Assembly: GCF_035582795.1 (NCBI RefSeq) | Contig: NC_134367.1 | Coordinates: 111,214,062-111,278,061 of the forward strand | Length of the DNA: 64,000 nt | Direction: 5' to 3' | Source: Mycteria americana | Taxonomy: Eukaryota > Chordata > Aves > Ciconiiformes > Ciconiidae | In this document: positions 12,901 to 24,900 of the stretch, piece after piece | How the letters are laid out: each line of letters starts with the position of its first letter | Position numbering within the stretch: the stretch's first letter is position 1 | Translations under genes and position numbers: made by a program | The notes under the pieces: model-generated | Seen by the model: only the letters and a program-made list of their open reading frames with translations | The model's database searches: none | What the model was told of the DNA's origin: nothing

Positions 12901-15900
12901 TTCCTCCTTCCCACCTGCCGTATGACAGCTTTGGTTCCCTTAAAAAAAGGGAAAGCCCTGCTGGCCTCTGGCAGCAGCAAAACAGCTTCCAACAACTTCT
13001 TAAAAACCACTGTAATAGCATATTCAATAAAAGAAAAAAGTAACCAAACCCAGGAAGCTTTATCTATACACAGTAAGCACATTACAGTACAAACAGTTCT
13101 ACAGGCCTTACTTGGAGGAAAGATACACAAGAGGACTAATTTCTTCCCTTTCTTGCTATAAAGCCTCCATTAACCTGCAGTTACATTATCTCCCCTTGCT
13201 ATCACTGTGGAATGGCTTCCTGTAAAAGAAACTTCCATGAACTTCTTCCTGTCTTTAAAGAATAAGTGGCTTCCTGTACGTACTTCAGTTAAAATGCCTT
13301 CTGCATAGCTAGTGATTCCTTCACTTTTCCTGACCCAATTTCAAGAACACACCAAATGAAAATACAGACTGGAAGCTGCTTTGCACTCTTGATAGGGTTC
13401 ACTTTAGAACGCTTCAGTTGTGATAATTAGAAATCTGAAGTTATACTAGAAAAATTATGAAAGGTAAAGCTACTCAAACATAAAATTTTGCTCACAAATG
13501 CCTTCAATATTTAACAGACAAATATTTGAAATCTTGAAAAGAGTTCTAGCACTCTTAAATCATTTCAGAGCCCTTGCTATGAGAGCAAGTAAGAGGTTTG
13601 AATACTTACTGCAATATCAATGTTACATTTTTCAAATACATTTTTTAAAATGTGTCTAGCAAGGTAGCTTCTTAACAGCTATTCACAGTTGAGCTGGACC
13701 AGTATTAGCTCCATTCTTATACTTTCACAGAACCATGTAACAACCCCGTTGGCACAGCACTGCTTCAAAGACTTTAGCTGCATTGCACCAGTGAAATTGG
13801 GTTACTATAGGCTAAGCAGAATTAAAGTTTTCTTTTACCGCCTTCTGGAAACTATCAGGGGTAATTCAGGAATGCAGACTCATAACTGAAAGCTGGGCAA
13901 CTCACAAAGTAATCTGTAAATTTTACCATCATTTTAATGTGACACCAAGAACGTTAATAAAAGCTGAGCCATGCTGATCTACTATAGGAGACTTTAAAAA
14001 TTGTTTACAGATACAAAACGCAGACTGTGCCTGTCAAAACAGCTTTTCATAGTAGTGACTTTCTTTAATGCATAACTGTTCAGCTTATTAGTTCCAGTAA
14101 CCAGATCCTTACTGCCATCCAGAGGTTCATACCTACCAGAACGTGTTTTAGACCCTCAAATTTGAGGTATGTCTCCAAAGGGGTAAATAAATTGACTGTC
14201 CATAAATTAGGAGGGCAGTATCGGGTTGCTCATCATACCTTCTGTCCTGCAATAACAACACGATCTCCCAGTTTCAGGCCAAGCGATAAAAGCATGGCCT
14301 TGCCTGTGACATGATCATAGTTTGGAACCATGGCTTTTGAGATGTCACACGAGAGGGGCACTGCATCCAGCAATATCTGCTTGATTTCTTTTGCACTGGC
14401 CGCTGCATCTGCCATTTCCAGTGGCATATCTACTGGATCAGGAACCACATCCGCTGGAATCTGCCCTTTGTCATTCTGTAGAAACATAGCATAGCACAGG
14501 ATTTAATGTTGCGACAAGATAAACCTGATTAGGCAAAACCGTAGTAGTTTCTGAAGTCCATTAGATATTTTTCCTATAATATAAACAACTACAAAAACAT
14601 CCACGTTTTCATAGAAGGATGCCAAAACATCCTTAGGTATATAAACCAGCATTTACAGTGACTTATTTTCAAAAGTGCTAAGTGATCAAAATTTTCATTC
14701 TGAAGAACATTATTAGTACTCAGAACACATGAAAAAATACACCTGTATGTATCTGCATACCTGAACACAGATTTAGAAAAGGAAGCAAGAATTCTGGTCT
14801 GTAATACCAATACTGTAATGCTAATACTTCCCAAAGAATTTACCTTTACCCTGTGTATAGTTTACCCCTTGGTGAGGCTTATTCCAAATGCAAGACATAA
14901 TTTAATTAATATATAGTGCATGCATAGAATACTCAAAGTTGATGTCTCATATAAATGGTTGAATAAAGCTGTTCAGGTTTATTTAGATACAGACTATTGC
15001 ATCAGAGATGAATTAAGGACAGAGTCCTTTCCAAAACACTTCCCATTCCCACAGAGCAATGACTGTGAATCCCCGTATGCCCCATGTGACACTCACCCTA
15101 GGCCAGAGTTGTTGGAGTACCAGCTCACCTGCAGTTAACCTTAACTCAAGGCCAGCTGGCCAGACAGCAAGTACACTGTTGGGCTGTCAGGCTGCTACAA
15201 TGGCAGGTTCTACCTACGCTTTCTTCAGCAAAGGCATTAGTAATGGATCTTCACCTATCTGCCAATTTTCATGAAGTCTGTGGAAACATAATTATCTCAG
15301 TCTTCCAAATTTGTCTCAGCTGAGCCCCTGGACTCAGAAATTACCAGAAGCTCAAAGAGGGAAGGACGCAGAGCAAGATTGTATTTGCTTTGTTTCCTTA
15401 AAAAACAGACTAAAAGCTCAATCTCCCCTAAGCACCCTATAAATCTCCCTGTCTCAACCCTAGAAAACTATAATCCGTACTCAGCATTTACACTCTGCTG
15501 TCCTCATATAAGCAAACTCTGTCTCTGGTCAGAACTTTATTGTGGGATTGAAGAACTAAACACCTACCATTCCTTAAAAATCTACAGTCATTCTGTAAGT
15601 AAAAGGTCAGCCCCATTCAAGTCACAGTATCTTAAAAACAGAATATAGCAGGGAGTTTGTTTTGAGTTTTTAGTCATCACAGTAGCGATTGTTTCTGTCA
15701 GATCAGTCCCGCAATTCAGCCCACCAGGTGCCCTGCAAATCTTTGTGTCAACACAAGGTAGGGGGCAGAGAAGAGGCAAGAAGGCAAAAGTGGGTACAGT
15801 GGCACAGGACTGCTTTTCTCAAGGACAGAGCCCAGCTTTTGCCAGCTCAGAATGCTTGTGCAAGTACAAAGCAGTATTCCCTGTGGCAACACACTCTTAA

Positions 15901-18900
15901 ACATACAGCTGCCACAGAATTTGAAACAGGTACGTGCCCACTAAATAACAAGACAAAGAAGAAAAACAGCGTTTTTAAAGAGATCTAGATTGAATATCAT
16001 GAAGAACTGTATGAACAATGATGTTCCAGAAGATTTCACACCATCAGTGATACATAAAATAATGACTTTTGAGTACCCTTAAAACAATTATAATTTCTCA
16101 TTTAAAAGAAAAACTGAATCTGAAAATGGAGAACTGAAATTCTGCCTATGCTAAAAAACAAACAAAACAAACAAGAAAAACCCCGAACAAAAAAAACCAC
16201 CCAACCCCACAACCCAAAAAAAACCCACAAAAAACCAATCAAAACCCAAGATTTGTGGCTAGACACATAGAGCAGCACTCTACACTATAACTCAGGCCTA
16301 TTATTTGGTTAATAAGCAGAGCAGTTAATGTTTCTTCATTATCAGTTACTTATGCTAAGACTAAGTTTACTGCTAAGCAATACACTGCATTTCTGGAGGT
16401 CACAGATTGCACTCCTGTATTTCTGAAAAGATCCACCACTGCCATGACAACTGTTGCAAGACACAAGGGAGTATTAACAAATGAAAATTCAAGCAACAAA
16501 TAGAAGAACATCTTGAAAGCTATTTGAAATAGTGAACTAGACTGTGACACAAAAACCACAAACTTCAACACACAAGTACGACAAAGCATACAAAACAGTT
16601 GGAACAGGCTGCCCAGAGAGGTGGTGGAGTCACCATCACTGGAGGAGTTCAAAAAACTTGTAGATGTGGCACTTCAGGACATGGCTTAGTAGACATGGAG
16701 GTGTTGGGTTGATGGTTGGACTAGATGATCCTAGAGGCCTTTTCCAACCTTAATGATTCTATGATTCTATGAAAATCATCCACTCTGAGTTATAAATAGT
16801 TTTTCTGAAGCACTATCACTCCATGTAACACATTTTTAGCAACCAAAATCCTGGACAGACTGTTCAATTTTTCCAGGTACTTTTTTCACCTCTCGGTGAA
16901 TCTACAACCTAACTCCTTACCCTAAAGGCAGGATTTGCTCCGTGTTCCAGCAAACACTTGACAGCTCCTGTACATAGGTTAAATGCAGCAATATGCAAAG
17001 CGGTTCCAAAATCAAAATCACTACAGGTGGCATCCACATCTGCAATTAAACATCACATGAGGTATGTAAGTCTGTTATGTGAACATTTCACCCTACAGAT
17101 TCCTTGAGACATTCATTTTTACAGTTTATATTAACATTTATGCAGAGACACCATTATTTATGTACCAAATGCATATCAGAAGTAATTCTACATAGGATAT
17201 CAACCTTATCTGCATCTGCTTATTCATACCATGAACCAATCTGGAAGATGAGCATTTATTTTCATTCATTTTATAATACTGATGACTTAACTGCAAAATT
17301 GTTGCTATTCAGGATGCCCAATCTACTGTGCTAAGATTAGAAAGTTAGTAACTTTAGGTTTGCATGTAAATTAATGTTTCAGAAATATTTATATTTTATT
17401 GCTTCTAGGTGTCAAATGTTAAAATGAGATGCATCTTCAATCACTTGTCTTCCTTTGCGAGCAGCTAGTGAGGCAAGGGAAAACTGATTATACCTCTGCT
17501 TTACATTGATTTAATTACTAATGGCCAAGAACGAAGTAAGAGCTACTGATTTTTATAATTTCTTTGTTTTCAAAGAATTGCACTCTAAAGGGTCTTGCAC
17601 TGATAGTTTGGAAAACAGAGCACTGCATTGGACTAGAAGAGATTTAGCAAAATATATATTTCCATCAATTGTTCCCAATATATCTTTCAATCTGCTATGA
17701 AGTTATTACTGTTCTAGAAGATTGGAGTTTTAATGTCTATTTAGTCATTGGCTCCTCTCCTAAACTATACAAGAGAGATGTCAGTTTAGGTCAATTATGT
17801 ATATGACAATTAAAAATGCCAGCTGATTTAATACACAAACCAAAAACCAACAAGTATTAGCAATAATGTTCCAATTTGAAATACTGGTGAGGAACATAAA
17901 ACTTACTCAAGGCTATACAGTCTCCTAGTATTTTCCTGTATCCGTCTCTATCCCAAAAACCACTAGCCCTTCTCACAATGTGTTAAACAAAGTATATCCC
18001 AACTGTATCAACATCCTTATGTAGTTATACTAAAGTAATATTTTTGGGGCAAATAAAACATCAACATATACAGAAGATATATAAGTATCTATGTCTGTAT
18101 AGATATGTCAACTTTATACATACTAATAAAGATTGACTCTGAATTTTAGAAAGATCAAAGATAACAAATTTGGGATCAAATTTTAAGTTTTACAATTGCA
18201 CTAATATGAATACAAACTTAGCTATTTTAAATTTAATTGGCACACATATGAAAAAAGACTGCATTCACATGACACAATTGTAACAACAGCTACATATGCA
18301 GATGTACCTTTTATATATCAAATGTCAAAAGGCCATTACCAGTTTGAAACTGAGTAGAAGCTGTGTAGTTGTATACAACCATTGAAATTTCCATCTTTAA
18401 TAAGGCTATCAAGTATTTTCTGCACACATAGGAACCAATTTGCAGAAATACTGATCAGTAATGTCAGCTACTGAGTCAGCAACAGTTGCACATGCTCCTA
18501 CTTTAAAAAGTAACTGATGTGTAAAATTTTTTTTTTTTTTTAATTAGACTAGCGTGACTTCCTCAGACTTGCAGGCTTAATGCTTGGAGTTTTTAAACAC
18601 TGTTTTCTTACAGCTTTGTTCTAGGTCTAGGTTGGCATAGTACAGGTGACAAAGAAACACATACATATCAAATGTTACCCAGTAACTACCCCCAAACTAT
18701 CTAGGGGAAATTAATATGCAGCAATGGTCTGTCATCAGCAACCCATGCAGGTTAGAGTCATTGTCTAATGGCACCGCACAACATTTCTAATTCTTAAGCC
18801 TTTAACACTTTTTATATTTAAAACTTCTAAAAATTAAAGATTTAACTAGCTCTCTGTTCTAACAATTGAGGAGTAAATCTGTATAAAGAATTTAACTGCA

Positions 18901-21900
18901 CAGCATCATAAAGGAAATAGTTTAGCAGTAAATAAAAAGGAAATATGGAAATATCTGTGGTACTGGCTGTTTCACAATGGGGGTGTCAGAGTCAGTATAC
19001 CACTGTCGTGAAAAGTTATTTATACATTAACAACCTTTTTTTTTTTTTCAGTTCAGTATGGATCTATCCAAGGCATATTTGCCTTCTATGTACATCCTCC
19101 CTTCTCTGCAAACTGCCTGATGAAGTATGGAGCTAAGATTATTCTTTCTATTAATGCAGACCATCCATTGTTTTCATGTCACAGGGCAAATAATTTTATA
19201 CATTTTCTGAGATAAAAGAAAAATCATCTGCTTATCCAAGAGTTGCCAACGGCCAAGGCATTTAACCAGAGTGGTTTCCTTGGAAATCTGAGCAAATTCC
19301 CACCTTTTCTGTAGGCACTGCACAGGAGGAGATGACAACACCAAATGCAAATGAGGCCTAAAAGAAGACCTAATTTGCTGATGCAAATTATGGAGACCGG
19401 ACTATTGAAACGTGATGTGGACTTAACTACTGTGCGGTCTTATTTTGTCTTTTGTTACCAACCTACGCTTGTTACCTCTTAAGCATGTCATCCCAATAAC
19501 AGTGCTGTTTAACAATTACCTCCATGATTATTCAAGGCATGGTAAGCAAGCCTTGTGTAGTCTAAAAACCTATCAGCTTTTCAGAATTTTGAGACAGAGT
19601 CTTTAGCTACAACTAGCTAAAAAAGGGCATTAATCATTTTGCAAAATGGCACAATCAGAAGGATATTCAGTAGAATGAATTAACATTTATATAATTTTAG
19701 TATCAAAATTGCTTACTGGTTTTGATATCCTGACCAAATTAGGAACAAATTGTTCTGGTTCAGAATCATTTCTGCATTTCCATTTGCATTAGTATAAATA
19801 GGGCTCCGGTTACCAGTCCTTCATATTATCGTTCCAAAGGTATTATCTATTTATGCCAAACACTAAAGTCAAACTGTTCCATACACGTGACCTCCTAGAT
19901 AGCTAAGAAGTGGGAAAAATGAGCATGTCAAAGTTGCTTCAGTCACTAGTTTGCCACATGCTGTTGCCAAATCCCCACTTCTCCATTCCCCTTCTCCCAG
20001 CATTTCAAACATACTTCTCTATGTTTAAGGAATCTTAAAAACCCTAAGAATTTACCAGAATACTTACATCTTTGGTTTTCTGCATACATTCTCTTAGTCC
20101 TTAACAACTTAGAATTAACCTGTTTGCTTTCCATTCTACTAGATACTTCTCTACCATCTTGTACAAAGCTCAAGTTTAAAAACCAGCAATGGAATCAGCG
20201 CATTAAACCACAAATAAATAGGTTAAGAGAAAAATGGACCAATGAGGCTGAGTAAAAGAATAAGAAATTAGAAATGATTGATGTATAATGGATAAACAAA
20301 CCCCACACTTAAAGACCACTATACACCAGCTTAGGGTCAACAGAGTAACAAAATACAGACAACTACATGAAACAGAAGTAACAATGCCTACCTTTTGGCT
20401 TTGCATTTTTCAAAATAACACTAATAAGTTCTGGAACATCAAAGTAGGCAGCATAATGCAAGGCATTCATATTTGTCCAGCGGCTGCGTAAACTACTATC
20501 AGCACCCAATTCAATAAGCTGTGTTGCAAATTTTACAGCAGTTTCAACATCACCTGCAAGGTAAATTTTGTAAAATATGCATTAGAGATTTATTTGAACT
20601 CAAAAAACATGCACAGGCTTATGTGTAACACATAATGTACATTAAACCCTTAAAGCTCACAGCAGAACAATTACTATGCCTTTCTTTTTAGGATTAGGAT
20701 GCAAAAATCTTTGCCTTTTATCATAAAGGGCTGAAATCTTGACTATAGTATATAATAACACTACCTGTTTATCTCTAATGTAAATAATGTGTCACCCATC
20801 AAAACCAGGGATTTTAGTATCTGATAGAAGAAAAAAAAATTACACACCACAGTGCTAAAGTTTATGTTAAAAGATCTGCCAACATCAGAAAAGCTAACCT
20901 ATGCCAGACCTCACTCAGAAACTTAGTTCAAACTCAGAGGAGAACTGGGTTCGGGTCAACAAAAAGTAGCACAACATAGAAAAGCTAATAGAGGTGTTCA
21001 AACAGAGTTAAATATGCTCTTATTTCCAGTACTTATGATCATAATAACGCAAACAAAGATTATTGTTTTCTTTCGGCATGATCAGGGTGAAAAAAAAAAA
21101 AAAAAAACAACACAACAGCGAGTCACCTAAATGTTCTAGTTCCACCGATTTAAGAAAACTGTCGATAGCTTAGTTCCAGTTTGTACCTCAGTCTGAAACA
21201 GCCTTTGCTACATTAAATATATGTTTAAGCTGGTACTATTGTTTGCAATACCTATACCACTAACTCAACTTACTCCCAACTGCCACAGCCATAACTACAC
21301 TACAGTTCTGTATCTTCCTTTCTGATGGCCACTAGAAGAGCCAAAACCAAGCACTAAAAAAATAAAAATAAATAAATAAATAAATAAAATCATCTGCAAG
21401 GAAAAATTCTGTAATAGTCAGTGGGATTAGCCTTTGTGAAATAATTCGGTTTTTACATCTATAATAACATTCCTTTACTCACCAATACCATGAGCCCCTG
21501 ATTTGCAAGTGTAGTGCAAGAGAGTCATATCAGTCAGTCCATCTCTGTCATTCACATTGCAACCCCTTTTAATGATCTGAGAGACAAAAGGAAAACAAGC
21601 ACGTTTTAGCTCTGGCATCTCTCTGACATCAGTATTATTTAGCAAGTTATTTTACATATATTGACTGCTGGATTCATTGCAATGGCTAATAACAAAGAAG
21701 CCTGCCAGAATAGACTGTAACTGCAGAACTGAGCAACATGCACAAATGTAATAAATACTATTATAAGAATATAATTAATCTTCATTGTTTACAGATCTTA
21801 AAGCTTCTTTATATTATTACTTCTAACATCCATTTCACATGCTGAAAAGTTAACTGCTTAACTGAATAATAAGAAAATGACATCATTTATGAAGCCTCTC

Positions 21901-24900
21901 CCCTTGTTCTTTGATCTCTCAACAATCCACGCCCCCCTCACAAAAAAGCCCCCGGTTATACTATGGTAGGAAGAATCTTTACTGTACTTTCCCACCTGTC
22001 TAGCTGTCTAGAAAAGCCTGTAATCCAGACAAAGAAAAACAAGAAAATAGGATGGAATTACTAGAAACAAGGTGCCTTCTGAAAGCAGCCTATCGCAGGT
22101 TGCAAAGACTTCCTAACTCATTTTGTGCCTTGGAAACACTGCCCTAAAGGTCAGGCTTCACTGTAACTTCATATATTGGAGTTTATGATCAATGCTAAGT
22201 AGGAAACTGAAACGTGAAGGTGAAGGGTCTCTAAACAACCGCTTTGAGAAAAAGCATTGTTTCTACCATCTATCCAAATGTACTGAATTTTTATCCATCA
22301 TCTTTCTCTTTCCAAATGAAACTTGACAACATGTGGAATACAAGGCACTGATCAGTAACTACTTGTTAAAAGGCAGAAACCGTACCTGCCTTTATGATTA
22401 GTTCTGCTTCTGAATGAACTGGTTTTATTTGTTGTCAACATAGTATTTCTTTAACACTGAAAGCATTCAAGGATCGTCATTTATACCTCACCTCATTCCC
22501 AATAATATCAATATTCTGCTGGACCTGTGGAACCCACTGCCTTAAGATAGCAAACAATTCAGAAACTGATGTTTTGGGGTTGAAAAGTATTTCTTGGCAT
22601 GCCACATCATTGGGATCAAAGAAGGAAAACTCTGTTAAAAAAAGGAATCATTAGGTACAATTGTAAGTTTTAACATGCATCTAGTTTTTCAAACTCAGAG
22701 GCAAAGAATAGCAGAGAGAGTCACTTCACTACTAATCACACTGGAAAATCAGAATGTTGAATTAATTTAGAAAATTTTCCTTAACATCTAGTCTATTTTT
22801 CCTTTAATACGAAGGTCTTGCTTATCCTGAAAAAGTTTAGAATCAGCAACCAATACAATGTTACTGCAAGACTGATCTTAAGTTTAGGCAAGGACTAAGA
22901 GAAATGTGCAGCGATTATACTAATAAGGGTTTACTCTTGCTTCAAGCTAGCCAAAGACTGCTGATTCGAAGCTGTTCCCAAGCACAGACAAGCCTCTTGA
23001 TCTCTCAGTGATTAAATGCGTACATGGTTTCTCCATATGCTACAAAACATGTCTTCTCCTTCTTCTTCCATCACAATTTACATAAAACATACCAAAATAG
23101 AAACACATGCACAAATCAGGAAGGCATTCTATGGCCATCATTATTTTCAGATATTTCATGAATGTGTCAATCCCAGCTGGTGGCAGCTGCAGGTAACAAA
23201 CATCTTTAAAAATTAAGCCACCAAACCAAGATCAGGAAAAAGATATATTTTTAAGATTTTAAGCCTCATGTTGCTTCAGGCAACACAAAGTATAGGTGTA
23301 AAAACCACCTTATTATTAAAGTATGGTATTTCATGTTACTTACAGGTGTATGTATGTGCGTGCATGTATATACATATACTGTATTTTAAATTTGTGGAAT
23401 TTCTTCCAACTCTGGAAAATTATATGAAAGAATCTGGATAGCAATGGCTATTAGGAGAGGGAATGGAAGCAGAATCTACTGTCATCAGCAAATGACTGAA
23501 TCATAGAAAACACTGAACTTTTACCCCCGCTGCAGCTATCAGGGAGTTGCCTTTTAAAAAGGTTTCAAATAAATGTACAACGTCAGCTTGCATCAATCAC
23601 AGAATACCAGGCTCTCAGAATGGACATACAGGTTAAGTAAAACAGCATCAGCCATCTGGGTGTGTGACATGGTACTAAACTACCTCTGGATGAATCATCA
23701 TAACCTTTCCTCAAAAAGAGCATACACGCTTCTAGATTGGATTAACAGATAAAAGTACATACAGAGCTTGCTTCCTGGCTATCTAGAGTTCCTCCAACTG
23801 CATTGCCTTGATTCAACAAGAATGAAAAAGGAGGACAACTTCACTGATATTTAGCATGAATTTTTATTTGCACCTAGCATATAAAAAAAAGCAAACCCCT
23901 CATCTCCCAGCACTACACAAAGTGTGCTTCTTACCTGTGTCCCATGCATTGACACAGATGTACTGATTTATCTACTAATATTTAACCTCTGCATAAACCA
24001 CAGTTGATCTATTGCTGAAAGCTATGAAGTAAACAGACAACTAGGCAACAAGATTAACGATCTTACACAATATGCATGATTCTTACTCTACCAGGAAGAT
24101 TTCTAGCTATGAACCTGAACCAAATTATATATCAGAAATCAACTCTAATAGACTGTTACAATCAGCATGCTAGGGTAAAAATCTGAGAAGATATTAAGTA
24201 CTAATAACAACCATCATAAATGCTTAACAGGTGATCAGCTGTAGTGTTTGCAAACCAAAGAAATATTACACAAAATCTGTTAAAACAAAAAGTTCCATGA
24301 AAGGATGAAAATGGCATCTAGATACTTTAAAACATTACTTTCTCCATCTCTGTCTTTCCCACGCATTGATTACAGTGCTCAACTGTATTAAGGAAAAATA
24401 AATGCACTTCATGTACGGGCCAAGAACCTTTGTCTGTTGTGGTTTAACCTTCTTTACCCAGATTCGGTAATATTACTGTTACACAGGTGACAGCGACCTC
24501 CTATAAAAGGAATTTTTTTTATTCAATGAGTAGGCATAGACCGAGTAGGACAGATAGCGGTGATATTGTAGTGTTATTAGAAGATATCACAACACAACAA
24601 TGTTTAAAGGACAAATTGAAATTTTTTTCTAAGGATAAGAAAGCAGAATGGAATAAATCATGGCAGTACTTACAGTAGAATAGGATGGACAAGATATGAG
24701 AACAGGGCTAAACCATGTAAAGACACATGTTCATGTACTAAAATATATCACATGGAACTGTTAAATTTCCAACCTGTGCTAACTCATCAAATGGGTCTCA
24801 AGAATGCTGAGTCTGTCAAAGACAGAACGTTACATGTATTTATTTTTCCTGAATACAGCTGATTGCTGTAATCAATGCATGGGAAAAACAGAGGTGGAGG

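Noticed and set aside
12765-13161. ORFs of about 120 residues on both strands
   Set aside because: They lie inside a CLIP4 intron, overlap each other on opposite strands, and lack a motif or splice sites of the gene.
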